A DNA stretch of 9,607 bases, taken from assembly GCA_030606845.1 (NCBI GenBank), contig JAUWFP010000064.1, positions 1-9,607 on the forward strand, written 5' to 3'. Numbering within the stretch: position 1 is the first letter of the stretch; each line of letters opens with the position of its first letter. The translations under genes and the position numbers were made by a program. The notes beneath the pieces are model-generated. The model searched no databases. It was given only the letters and a program-made list of their open reading frames with translations, and was not told the origin of the DNA. Of the stretch, positions 1 through 7,345 are shown one piece after another. Source of the DNA: Anaerolineales bacterium. Its GTDB lineage: Bacteria; Chloroflexota; Anaerolineae; Anaerolineales; E44-bin32.

Positions 1-137
1 TTAGTCGCAGCCTTTGAAGCCGCCAGTCGATCCTCTAAGAGGTGAACCACCGACTGGAGAGCCGGATGCGGGAGATCCGCACGTCCGGTTCGGAGGGGGG
101 AGGGACCGGGAACTCAACCGGTTCTTCCTACCCCTAT
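1..137 (+). mobile_element. Group II intron, 3' end (domains V and VI)
   Basis: This is the 3' terminal part of a self-splicing bacterial group II intron; the rest lies left of the window. Domain V spans 59-91. Its lower stem pairs 59-66 with 84-91 and contains the AGC catalytic triad (60-62); it has a two-base CG bulge (82-83) and an upper stem pairing 67-71 with 77-81, capped by a short GA-rich loop. Domain VI follows: G97-G100 pair with C131-C134, A101-G104 with 126-129, and 105-109 with 118-122. This leaves A130 bulged as the likely branch point. The intron would end at ...CCCCTAT (T137), seven bases after A130 and with the usual AY ending. A further hairpin (23-29 with 51-57) probably belongs to the end of domain IV. 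The first reading frame stops at TGA 43-45 and could be the tail of the intron-encoded reverse transcriptase, but too little is visible to call it. Whether the full intron is intact cannot be seen. Confidence 0.85.
59..91 (+). ncRNA. Group II intron domain V catalytic hairpin
   Basis: This is the most conserved RNA element of group II introns and holds the catalytic metal-binding site. The 8-bp lower stem contains one G-U pair (61/89). The CG bulge at 82-83 is flanked by A66-T84 and T67-A81, and the 5-bp upper stem is fully complementary. The loop (72-76, GAGAT) is not a clean GNRA tetraloop, which is slightly atypical. All other key features are present, so the fold is probably functional. 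Confidence 0.85.
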
Positions 138-423
138 CACAAAAACCGACAACTCCCCTCTAGCGTTGGAAGAACCACAGAGTCCATTCCATGAGCACGG
201 TTATGTTCTATAGAGACATCTCTTAGTCTATCGAAGGCGTGGTTTCCTGATGCAACCAATATTTGCCATGGTCCCTCCCAGCTTGTAAGAAACGCGAGAT
301 TTGATAAGCTATTGCCACATGTAAATGGTCACCTGAAAAGTGTTTCCCAAATATCCAGGCTTGCATTACGACGGCCTCGTTTCCGTGAGGGATGCAGCCA
401 GAGATAACACAGGGGCAACATCT
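138..423. other. Non-coding region between intron and glpK
   Basis: This is the downstream exon side of the intron insertion plus the glpK leader (286 bp). No plausible gene is seen on the plus strand. A long minus-strand open frame crosses it but is a shadow of glpK. No convincing sigma-70 promoter is visible; a TTGATA at 301-306 has only a poor -10 match (TAAATG, 322-327) at short spacing. The glpK frame stays open upstream to an ATG at 340, but the residues it would add do not look like GlpK. The glpK promoter probably lies here or upstream of the intron. Confidence 0.5.
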
Positions 424-1935
424 ATGACAAAATTCATCGCCGCACTCGACCAAGGTACAACCAGTACGCGCTGCATGCTCTTCGATCGCCATGGAGCGGT
501 AGCAGCACGCGCACAAATGGAACATCAACAGATCTACCCACAGCCGGGCTGGGTGGAGCACGATGGTCTGGAGATCTGGGATAACGCGCAGGAGGTGATG
601 CGCGCAACTGTCGCCCAGGTTGGTTTGGCACCCGGTGAAATCGCGGGGATGGGGGTCACCAATCAGCGGGAGACGACGATCGTGTGGGATCGAAAATCGG
701 GAAAGCCGTACGGAAACGCCATCGTCTGGCAGGACACGCGCACAAAGGAAATCTGCAGCCAACTCGCAGAGCAGGGGGGGATTGATCGCTTTCGATCGAA
801 GACTGGCTTGCCGCTCGCTACGTATTTCTCTGGGCCCAAGCTCAAATGGATTCTCGAAAACATTGAAGGTGTTCGTCGGGCGGCTGAACAAGGCGAGGCT
901 CTCTTCGGCACTATCGACAGCTGGCTGATCTGGAATTTGACCGGTGGACCGCAAGGCGGCGCGCACGTCACCGATGTGACCAACGCCAGCCGCACAATGC
1001 TTATGGACCTGGAGAAGCTCACCTGGAACCCCGGTATTCTAGAGATTCTGGGCATCCCCGAGGGTATGCTACCGAGGATTGTCCCCTCCTCCGATCCCGA
1101 GCCATGGGGGCACACCCTCGAGGAGGGTCCCTTCGCGGACAACGTCCCCGTTTGCGGCGACCTGGGAGATCAGCAAGCTGCGCTGGTCGGTCAGACATGT
1201 TTTGGAGCAGGGGATGTGAAAAACACCTATGGGACTGGTTGTTTCATGCTGCTTAACACCGGCGAGGAGATCATTCATTCGCAGAGCGGATTGATCACAA
1301 CCGTGGGCTACCAGTTAGCGGGTGCATCCCCGGCATATGCGCTGGAGGGCTCGATTGCCATCGCCGGGGCGCTGGTGCAATGGCTTCGGGACAATCTTGG
1401 TTTGATAGAGAGTGCTCCAGAGGTTGAAGCGCTTGCCGAGTCCGTGGATGATAACGGGGGGATTTACTTTGTACCGGCTTTCTCCGGACTATTCGCCCCG
1501 CACTGGCGGTCGGATGCACGCGGGGTGATCGCCGGGCTGACGCAGCACACGAATCGCGGCCATCTTGCCAGGGCGGCGTTGGAGGCGACTGCATACCAGG
1601 TGCGGGAAGTGCTGGAGGCTATGGAGAAGGATTCGGGCGTGCGGTTAACCTCCTTGAAAGTCGATGGTGGAATGGTCTACAATGGGCTTCTTATGCAATT
1701 CCAAACGGATATCCTGGGTGTTCCGGTTGTTCGCCCTAAGATCGCTGAGACAACATCGCTGGGCGCTGCTTATGCAGCCGGACTCGCGGTAGGTTTCTGG
1801 AGCGATCTGGAAGAACTGCGCGCTCATTGGCAGGTGGATAAGACCTGGGAGCCGGAGATGGCTCGAGCCGAGAGCGAAAAACTCTATCGCGGTTGGCAGA
1901 AGGCCGTCCAGCGAACCCTCGATTGGGTGGAATAG
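424..1935 (+). CDS. glpK: Glycerol kinase
   Basis: ATP-dependent phosphorylation of glycerol to sn-glycerol 3-phosphate in the cytoplasm, the first step of glycerol use. The protein belongs to the FGGY kinase family. The start at 424 is chosen because AGGGG (411-415) is well spaced and MTKFIAALDQGTTSTR begins exactly like known GlpK; it gives 503 residues against about 500 for the family. The phosphate-binding DQGTT is at 9-13, NQRETT with the glycerol-contacting R82/E83 at 80-85, Y134 in YFSGPKLKW, catalytic D249 in GDQQ, YGTG at 269-272 and DGG at 414-416. The loop aligned with the E. coli fructose-1,6-bisphosphate site (GGKGGTR) reads TLEEGPFAD, so that allosteric control is probably absent (inference). 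A three-residue insertion (GGPQGGAHVTD) precedes the TNASRT segment. The next gene, a GlpC-like protein, lies 137 bp downstream with no clear terminator between, so an operon is likely. Confidence 0.97.
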   Translation: MTKFIAALDQGTTSTRCMLFDRHGAVAARAQMEHQQIYPQPGWVEHDGLEIWDNAQEVMRATVAQVGLAPGEIAGMGVTNQRETTIVWDRKSGKPYGNAIVWQDTRTKEICSQLAEQGGIDRFRSKTGLPLATYFSGPKLKWILENIEGVRRAAEQGEALFGTIDSWLIWNLTGGPQGGAHVTDVTNASRTMLMDLEKLTWNPGILEILGIPEGMLPRIVPSSDPEPWGHTLEEGPFADNVPVCGDLGDQQAALVGQTCFGAGDVKNTYGTGCFMLLNTGEEIIHSQSGLITTVGYQLAGASPAYALEGSIAIAGALVQWLRDNLGLIESAPEVEALAESVDDNGGIYFVPAFSGLFAPHWRSDARGVIAGLTQHTNRGHLARAALEATAYQVREVLEAMEKDSGVRLTSLKVDGGMVYNGLLMQFQTDILGVPVVRPKIAETTSLGAAYAAGLAVGFWSDLEELRAHWQVDKTWEPEMARAESEKLYRGWQKAVQRTLDWVE

Positions 1936-2072
1936 TTTCGTGACGCTGGTCATTGTCAGGAACATTCGAAGAGATCGACAGTGATCATGGGAGCTCTATT
2001 TTAACTTCGTGATTCCGTAGCAATTAGAGGATACATGTCAAATTCCAATTCTATGATAGGGCTGAAGTATCC

Positions 2073-3329
2073 ATGGCCTTAATGCAGAAGGTTGAGTTTT
2101 CACTCATCGCCCAGGCCGGGTTCACTTCTGACCACTGCTTGAAGTGCAACATTTGCACGGCGGCTTGTCCCGTGATGAACGTCACGGATCAGTTCCTGGG
2201 GCCGAAGGCGGTGGGGCCACAGGCCGAGCGCTTCCGTCATCCCAAGTTGCCAATCCCGGAGGCCACCGTCTCCTGGTGCTCGGGATGCGGGACTTGCTCA
2301 CGGGTTTGTCCGCATGGCGTCTCCGTGACGGAAATGAACGTGCAAGCAAAAGCTCGCCTTACGGCACAGCGGGGTGCGCCTTTGCGCGATCACTTCATCT
2401 CTCGTCCGGAAATGCTGGGGCAGATCAGCAAGCCATTTGCGGGAATCGTAAACTCCACGTTAGAAAACTCGCTCGCCCGCTTCTCGTTAGAGAAGCTGTT
2501 CGCCATCCATCGCCGTGCTCCCTTGCCGAAATTCGCGGCGCGCACATTTCGTGAGCGCTTCCCAGAATATTGTGTGAAGACGCCTTCTGAGCAGGTAGAT
2601 CCGGGAAAGGTGATCGTCGCCTATTTCCACGGATGCAGCACGAATCACTACGAGCCGGAGTTGGGCGAGATCACCATTGCCGTGCTCGAAGCGTTGGGAT
2701 GCGCAGTTCTGCTTCCCCCGCAGAATTGCTGTGGACTCCCACTGCAATCGAATGGTTTATTCCGACAGGCAAGGCGCTATGGCGAAGCGAATATCCGTCA
2801 CTTGATCCCCTTCGCAGAAAATGGAATCCCGATTGTAGGCACATCGACATCCTGTACGTTGGAACTCAAGCATGAGTATCGTGCAGTCCTTGGTTTGGCA
2901 GGCCGCGATTTCGATCTTGTCGCAGAGTGGACGCGAGACATCTTCGAATTCATATTGGAGGAATTCGGCGAAGCGATCGATGATGTCGAACTCAAGCCTG
3001 TCCCCAGGCGAGTGCTTTACCATGCGCCCTGCCAGCTTAAGAGCCATTGCATCGGGACGCCGGCATTGGAGATCCTTAAACGAATCCCTGAGCTTGATAT
3101 CGTGCTTTCGGAATCAGAATGCTGCGGGGTTGCTGGCACCTACGGCGTCAAGCTCGAGCGCTATCAAATATCGTGCGATGTTGGCGAACACCTCTTCCAA
3201 CAAGTTGAGCAAGCAAAAGTGGACATCGTGGTAACGGATTCGGAGACCTGCCGCTGGTGGATCTCCCAACATACGGGGATCCAGGCGCAGCACCCGATTG
3301 AAGTGTTGGCCGGAGGGTTAGGTCTTTGA
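2073..3329 (+). CDS. glpC: GlpC-like iron-sulfur subunit of anaerobic glycerol-3-phosphate dehydrogenase
   Basis: Probable electron-transfer subunit that takes electrons from glycerol-3-phosphate oxidation to the membrane quinone pool. It is 418 residues, close to E. coli GlpC (about 396). The N-terminal ferredoxin-like domain has two complete 4Fe-4S motifs, C22-x2-C25-x2-C28-x3-C32-P and C69-x2-C72-x2-C75-x3-C79-P. Two CCG (cysteine-rich, heterodisulfide-reductase-type) domains follow: GCSTNHYEPELGE leading to CCG at 219-221, and APCQLKSHCIG leading to CCG at 350-352. No transmembrane helix is evident, so membrane association would be peripheral. ATG 2073 has an ATAGGG about 11 bases upstream; ATG 2082 is an alternative. 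The adjacent glpK supports the glycerol role. glpA and glpB, the usual partners, are not in the window. The same architecture occurs in glycolate oxidase GlcF, lactate-utilisation LutA and HdrD-like proteins; context favours GlpC. Confidence 0.85.
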   Translation: MALMQKVEFSLIAQAGFTSDHCLKCNICTAACPVMNVTDQFLGPKAVGPQAERFRHPKLPIPEATVSWCSGCGTCSRVCPHGVSVTEMNVQAKARLTAQRGAPLRDHFISRPEMLGQISKPFAGIVNSTLENSLARFSLEKLFAIHRRAPLPKFAARTFRERFPEYCVKTPSEQVDPGKVIVAYFHGCSTNHYEPELGEITIAVLEALGCAVLLPPQNCCGLPLQSNGLFRQARRYGEANIRHLIPFAENGIPIVGTSTSCTLELKHEYRAVLGLAGRDFDLVAEWTRDIFEFILEEFGEAIDDVELKPVPRRVLYHAPCQLKSHCIGTPALEILKRIPELDIVLSESECCGVAGTYGVKLERYQISCDVGEHLFQQVEQAKVDIVVTDSETCRWWISQHTGIQAQHPIEVLAGGLGL

Positions 3330-3421
3330 CTTGAACCCGATCAGGGTAATTAGTTCTTGAGTGATTCACTCTTGCGAACACCGCTCAAGTTGATTAGAAT
3401 TCGTATATTGAAAGATCGAAT

Positions 3422-3494
3422 GGCGACGTAGCTCAGTTGGCAGAGCAGACGAATCATAATCGTCGGGTCGTTGGTTCAAGTCCAACCGTCGCCA
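3422..3494 (+). tRNA. tRNA-Met (CAT anticodon), elongator type
   Basis: A complete cloverleaf. The 7-bp acceptor stem pairs 3422-3428 with 3487-3493, the D arm is 3431-3446, and the anticodon stem pairs 3448-3452 with 3460-3464 around loop ATCATAA, with CAT at 3455-3457. The T arm is 3470-3486 with loop TTCAAGT, and A73 is at 3494. The 1-72 pair is G-C and the anticodon stem lacks the three G-C pairs of initiators, so it is not tRNA-fMet. The sequence strongly resembles elongator tRNA-Met (GGC.ACGTAGCTCAGTTGG). A tRNA-Ile with lysidine-modified CAT cannot be strictly excluded. Only CC of the CCA end follows A73, so the 3' end needs CCA addition. TATATT at 3404-3409 is a possible -10 box, without a good -35. 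A small hairpin GAGTG-ATT-CACTC (3359-3371) lies between glpC and the tRNA. Confidence 0.95.
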
Positions 3495-3714
3495 CCTGCA
3501 ACCTCACCATCCGGGCAGATCGGATTGCCGAGAGCACTTTTCCTCATAGTTTGTAAACATATAATTTTGGAGGCAGGAAGCTTTGCTTCTGGTCGCAGGC
3601 TTATCCCGCGCCTTGGGGTTTCCGCGAGAGTTCAGGATCCTTGCTTGAATGCAGAGTCGTTGGGAATTTCCTCGCATCGTTTTTAATCTCAGAATGGACA
3701 AGCGGACGCTCGAA

Positions 3715-3751
3715 CAAGAAAACAGCTGGATGGGAACCCCATCCAGCTGTT
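3715..3751 (-). terminator. Rho-independent terminator of the SPFH gene
   Basis: A perfect 14-bp inverted repeat, 3721-3734 against 3738-3751, with a 3-base loop. On the minus strand it is followed by TTTTCTTG, a T-rich tract. It lies about 20 bases past the stop codon of the SPFH gene, so it ends that transcript. Plus-strand transcripts from the tRNA side would meet the same stem, but without a T-tract after it. Confidence 0.88.
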
Positions 3752-3770
3752 CGAGTCGCTGGGTTCAGGC

Positions 3771-4826
3771 TCAGACCTGAGACTTCGGGGGAACCTTCTT
3801 CCTCCTCCTAATAACAGATTGTGCACCCGCTGTAGCGTTTGCGATTTGCCCTCCGGCGAGGCTGTCCATTGGATAGATGATGATCATCGCACTCTCTTCT
3901 TTGGACATTTCCAGAAGCGCTTGTATCTGCCGCAGCTCCATCGTGCCTTCCTGTTCTGAGAGTTTCTGGCTGGCCTCAGCAAGGGCCTCGGCGACCTCCA
4001 GCTCGGCATGTGCCTGGATGCGTTTGGCTTCAGCGCTTCGTTCGGCGCGAGCGATCACGGCGAGTTCCTCGACGAGGGATGATGGAGCAGTAACATCTGT
4101 GATGCGCACCGCGCGCACATTTACACCGTAATCCGTCGCTGCAGCATCGATCTCTGCTTTGAGCATAGAGCTGATCTTCTCCGTCTCACTAAGCAGCCTT
4201 ACCAGTTTACTTTTGCCAATCGTGCTTTTTAACGCCTCCATCGAAGCCCATTCGGTCGTCTTCCAATAATCGCTTACGGCGATAGCGGCTTTCACTGGAT
4301 CTTCCACTTCGAGTTCGACGGCCGCGGTGATGTCCACCGGGATGTTGTCCTCTGTGAGCGTCCTCGTCGCCTTGACCTCATAGGTGATAATCCGGGTATC
4401 GATAATGCGAGCCACGGAATACAGGAAAGGGGGAACGATGAATAATCCCGGGCCACGTGCCCCGACGGATTTCCCCAAACGAAGCAGAACCATACGCTCC
4501 CATTCTGGTAGAACATAAAACATACCCGCCAGAACATTCGCGAGCCAGAGAATTACGATTGTCTTTAGGATCCCATATCCGAGGGGACCTATAAGGAGGG
4601 CAGCTCCAGAACCTGCCATCCCGGTCCAGAAGGTCCGGAAATTAGGCAGTGCAATCAGCCACCAGAGTGGGACGAAAACGATAAGACGAACAAGGTTACG
4701 GATAAACAGCTGTACAGGATTGACTCGACGTCGCATATTAATGATCTCCTTTTTGGGTGATTGGGTGCCGCTGGCTCCTTCGAGAGCCTTAACAACCTTC
4801 AAGAATTGTTGCGCAGAACTCGCCAT
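3771..4826 (-). CDS. Membrane-anchored SPFH/band-7 (stomatin/slipin-like) protein
   Basis: A stomatin/prohibitin-family protein that likely oligomerises on the inner face of the membrane and organises membrane microdomains or modulates membrane proteases; no specific substrate can be inferred. It is 351 residues from ATG 4826. Hydrophobic segments lie at about 40-60 and 74-104. The band-7 domain starts at YVLPEWERMVLLRLGK and runs to about 260, including TEDNIPVDITAAVELEVEDP and VNVRAVRITDV. An Ala/Glu-rich helix (about 262-320, coiled-coil-like) and a basic tail (RRRKK) follow. Start choice is open: ATG 4826 has a strong AGGAGG five bases upstream, while the in-frame ATG 4736 (residue 31, MRRRVNPVQ) also has AAGGAG about ten bases upstream. 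The first 30 residues look unrelated to the family. The gene is longer than minimal slipins (about 250-280) because of the extra N-terminal membrane region. No NfeD partner is present in the window. Confidence 0.88.
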   Translation of the reverse strand: MASSAQQFLKVVKALEGASGTQSPKKEIINMRRRVNPVQLFIRNLVRLIVFVPLWWLIALPNFRTFWTGMAGSGAALLIGPLGYGILKTIVILWLANVLAGMFYVLPEWERMVLLRLGKSVGARGPGLFIVPPFLYSVARIIDTRIITYEVKATRTLTEDNIPVDITAAVELEVEDPVKAAIAVSDYWKTTEWASMEALKSTIGKSKLVRLLSETEKISSMLKAEIDAAATDYGVNVRAVRITDVTAPSSLVEELAVIARAERSAEAKRIQAHAELEVAEALAEASQKLSEQEGTMELRQIQALLEMSKEESAMIIIYPMDSLAGGQIANATAGAQSVIRRRKKVPPKSQV

Positions 4827-5225
4827 GTACTCCTCCTAACTGATCCTGATAGAAAGGGAGCTTATATAGGATGTCAGCACCCTTGAATGTGAGCATAGGG
4901 CCTACGTTGCATTCTTTGATGACGCAAACCTGATAACTAGCAGACGTCTTCAGAGATGAGCTCGTTGGTGTCTACTAACTGCCATGGGTGATTGGTCTGC
5001 TACTCTTTCGGCTTCAGGCAATCCCCTGGAACAGAGTCATCCAGGGGAAGATCTCGGGGACAAGGAGCTCATCGATAAACCGCGGCCTATCCATCACACC
5101 ACCCGGGGTTGAATGATCCGAGCGTCGCGGAATGTGGTCCAAGCGTTGTGGACAAAACCAGGAAAAGGCTTGATAGCGCCAGATATCTTAAGGCGAAAAT
5201 CCTCTCGATGACGTGCTTTGCTTTT
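4827..5225. other. 399-bp region without a recognisable gene
   Basis: This region lies upstream of the SPFH gene and downstream of the aglG-like gene, both on the minus strand. It should hold the SPFH promoter and the end of the sugar-importer transcript. I see no coding frame with a family match on either strand. It contains a 9-bp perfect hairpin (5022-5048) and a distant 9-bp inverted repeat (GATGAGCTC at 4955-4963, GAGCTCATC at 5065-5073). No clear terminator with a T-tract follows the importer, and no convincing -35/-10 pair was found. Confidence 0.5.
5022..5048. repeat. 9-bp perfect hairpin, possible transcript end of the importer operon
   Basis: TCCCCTGGA (5022-5030) and TCCAGGGGA (5040-5048) are perfect reverse complements around a 9-base loop. 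On the minus strand the stem is followed by TTGCC rather than a T-run, so it is not a standard intrinsic terminator. It could be a weak terminator or an RNA-stabilising 3' structure for the importer mRNA, about 180 bases past the aglG-like stop. Confidence 0.45.
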
Positions 5226-6119
5226 CTATCCTTTAACTGATCCGGCTGTCAGCCCTCTCACGAAGTATCGCTGCAGTGCAAAGAAAACGATCAGAGGGAT
5301 GAGCATCGTGATAAAAGCGCCGGCCGTGAGCACATGCCACGCTTCCCCTCGTTCTCCGACCAGAGCTGCAAGTCTGGAAGTTACGACTGTAACTTCCTTT
5401 TTTGTACCTAAGAAAACGAGAGCCACCAGAAGATCGTTCCAAACCCACAGGAACTGGAAGATGGCGAAGGAGGCGATGGCTGGCACCGAGAGGGGCAGGA
5501 CCAATCGCGTGAATGTCGTCAGGGGTGAGGCGCCATCCACCCGGGCTGATTCGATGATCTCCTCCGGCAGGGAGGAGATATAGCCATACAATAAAAATAC
5601 CGCCAGCGGCAGCCCGAATCCTGTGTGTGCCAGCCAAATCCCCAAGAAAGTCCCATTCAGGTCCAATTGGGTATATAGGCGCAGCAAGGGGATCAAGGAC
5701 ATCTGCAAAGGTACCACCATTAAGCCAACAACGACCACGAAAAGAAGAGATTTCCCGGGGAATTCCATCCACGCGAAGGCATACGCGGCAAAAGCCGCGA
5801 TTGTGATTGGAATGACCACCGAAGGGATGGTAACGAGCAGACTGTTGAGGAAGGCGTCTCCCATTGCGTCCGTCGTAAGAACTCTCTGGTAATTTGCGAG
5901 CGTCCACTGAGCGATCTCGAAGGGGTGTTCAAATACCGTCCACCAGCCCGATGATTGAATATCGATCTGCGGTCTTAGCGAACTGATCAGCAGCCCAACT
6001 GTTGGGAGCGTCCAGATGAAAGCGATGATGATGATGGTGATTCGAAGAGGGAGATTCGACAGGAAACGGCTCATCCAACCTCCCGAGTCCTTTCGCCGTG
6101 TTTGATCCGTCACACTCAT
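5226..6119 (-). CDS. aglG: Sugar ABC transporter permease, AglG/MalG type
   Basis: One of two inner-membrane permeases of a CUT1-family carbohydrate importer. From ATG 6119 it is 297 residues, normal for MalG-type proteins. About six transmembrane segments are visible, starting with LRITIIIIAFIWTLPTVGLL and ending with ITMLIPLIVFFALQRYFVRG. The EAA loop that docks the ATPase is EEIIESARVDGASPL at about 186-200, continuing to about 214. The C-terminus RYFVRGLTAGSVKG and the stretch IWLAHTGFGLPLAVFLLYGY closely match what I recall of alpha-glucoside permease AglG. A GTG at 6140 would extend the frame into the upstream gene, but AGGAG sits eight bases before ATG 6119, which favours the shorter form. 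Only four bases separate this start from the stop of the upstream permease, so translation is probably coupled. Confidence 0.9.
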   Translation of the reverse strand: MSVTDQTRRKDSGGWMSRFLSNLPLRITIIIIAFIWTLPTVGLLISSLRPQIDIQSSGWWTVFEHPFEIAQWTLANYQRVLTTDAMGDAFLNSLLVTIPSVVIPITIAAFAAYAFAWMEFPGKSLLFVVVVGLMVVPLQMSLIPLLRLYTQLDLNGTFLGIWLAHTGFGLPLAVFLLYGYISSLPEEIIESARVDGASPLTTFTRLVLPLSVPAIASFAIFQFLWVWNDLLVALVFLGTKKEVTVVTSRLAALVGERGEAWHVLTAGAFITMLIPLIVFFALQRYFVRGLTAGSVKG

Positions 6120-6123
6120 CGGG

Positions 6124-7239
6124 TTATCTCCTGGCTTCACGTATATTGCGAACGTTGTAGATCATCGCTGGAATGACGGCTATCAGCAGGAGTATTGCTA
6201 ATGCGCTGCCGCGTCCGAAGTTTCGAAAGACGAACATCTCGCGAAACATCCTGTTGGCGATCACTTCAGTGTCGTTCTGCCCGCTGGTCATCACATACAC
6301 GATATCAAAGATCTTTAGCACCATGATCAATACCGTGGTCGCAATGGTTATGAGCGTTCCCCGAATGTAGGGAATGATGACCCCGAAGAAAATCCTCACT
6401 TCGTTCGCACCGTCGATACGGGCCGCTTCCAGCAATTCTGCTGGGACACCTTTCACAGCCGCCGAGATAACCACCATAGCGAAACCGGTGAGGATCCAGA
6501 TCATGATGATGATTAAGAAGAAATTATTCCAGGGCTTAAGAATCAGCCAACCCTGCGGTTCACCGCCGAGGGCTGTGACGATCGAGTTTAATAAACCAAT
6601 CTGTGGCCTAGGCGATGGTTGATAGCTATAGATGAACTTCCATATCACGCTGGCACCCACAGCCGAGATAGCCATAGGGAGGAAGATGATCGATTTTGCA
6701 ACAGATTCCCACCTGCCAATTCGATCTACCATTACCGCAATGATCAACCCCAGGGAGACGACGAAACCGGTCACAAACACCAACCATAATAAATTGTTTC
6801 GAAACGCAATCAACATGTCTGGGCTGGTGAGGGCGAAGATGTAATTATCCACGCCGACAAAGTTTACCGACCGAGCATCGAAGAAGCTGAGATAAATCGT
6901 TCGAACTAAAGGGTACACCAAGTACAATCCAATGACCGCGAGCGCAGGTCCCACGAATACGAAAGGTCGCACAGTATCCCCTATGCCTTGAGGGAGCAGC
7001 GACACCAGATTATCGGTGATGAGGTAGAGAGCCCAAACAGCACCCACGCCGATGATGAGCGCGACAAGACCGATGAGCAGCTTGTTCGCATCAGTGTCGC
7101 GCATGTAGATAAAACTCCAGCGCAGCACCAAGAAGGCAATCACAGGCACGATCAATGAGACGATGATGCGCAAGGGACCCGTTGTAAAGATGCTAGCAGC
7201 TTTGCTGGGCTGCTCTTCGTGTTGAACTGCTTCTTCCAT
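6124..7239 (-). CDS. aglF: Sugar ABC transporter permease, AglF/MalF type
   Basis: The partner permease of the same CUT1 importer, inner membrane. The start at ATG 7239 is chosen because AAGGAGG lies just upstream; the open frame extends to 7308, but that extension (MRISRTAFHRLSC...) runs back through the intergenic hairpin. The protein is 371 residues. Two extra N-terminal hydrophobic segments (about 24-41 and 55-78) precede the core, so it is longer than a minimal permease of about 300 and resembles MalF-like proteins with added helices. The core runs from FVFVGPALAVIGLYLVYP to the end. The EAA loop ELLEAARIDGANEVRIFFG lies at about 268-286. KIFDIVYVMTSGQNDTEVIA and FGRGSALAILLLIAVIPAM are characteristic of AglF-type permeases, as far as I can recall without a search. 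It ends four bases before the aglG-like start. Confidence 0.9.
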   Translation of the reverse strand: MEEAVQHEEQPSKAASIFTTGPLRIIVSLIVPVIAFLVLRWSFIYMRDTDANKLLIGLVALIIGVGAVWALYLITDNLVSLLPQGIGDTVRPFVFVGPALAVIGLYLVYPLVRTIYLSFFDARSVNFVGVDNYIFALTSPDMLIAFRNNLLWLVFVTGFVVSLGLIIAVMVDRIGRWESVAKSIIFLPMAISAVGASVIWKFIYSYQPSPRPQIGLLNSIVTALGGEPQGWLILKPWNNFFLIIIMIWILTGFAMVVISAAVKGVPAELLEAARIDGANEVRIFFGVIIPYIRGTLITIATTVLIMVLKIFDIVYVMTSGQNDTEVIANRMFREMFVFRNFGRGSALAILLLIAVIPAMIYNVRNIREARR

Positions 7240-7268
7240 CTTGTCCCTCCTTGAATGTCTAGAGAGAG

Positions 7269-7299
7269 AGCAGGACAGCCTGTGGAAGGCTGTCCTGCT
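7269..7299 (-). promoter_or_regulatory. Intra-operon stem-loop between binding protein and permease genes
   Basis: AGCAGGACAGCC (7269-7280) and GGCTGTCCTGCT (7288-7299) form a perfect 12-bp stem with a 7-base loop. It lies in the 106-bp gap between the binding-protein stop and the aglF-like start. On the minus strand the stem is followed by a CT repeat (CTCTCTCTCT) and not by a T-run. It is therefore probably an mRNA-stabilising or partial-termination structure that keeps binding-protein output above permease output, as known for malE-malF-type operons. The function is inferred; the structure is seen directly. Confidence 0.75.
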
Positions 7300-7345
7300 T
7301 ATCCTCAAGTACCTAAACTACTCTCTATACAGCACGGTCGACTTA

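Noticed and set aside
223..966. 247-residue open frame on the minus strand overlapping glpK
   Set aside because: It lies opposite the well-supported glpK frame, has a composition rich in Cys/His/Arg typical of a shadow, and matches no family I recognise.
3574..3594. Short GAAGC-TTT-GCTTC hairpin after the tRNA
   Set aside because: Only five base pairs and no T-tract follow, so it is not a credible tRNA terminator.
5233..5907. 224-residue minus-strand frame within the aglG-like gene
   Set aside because: It is an alternate frame of the permease; the permease frame has membrane segments and the EAA loop, this one has neither.
6120..6140. GTG start for the aglG-like gene overlapping the upstream permease
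   Set aside because: AGGAG is correctly spaced for ATG 6119 and lies within the extended reading, so the shorter form is preferred.
7240..7308. N-terminal extension of the aglF-like gene
   Set aside because: The extension runs back across the stem-loop and CT tract, while ATG 7239 has a strong AAGGAGG site just upstream.
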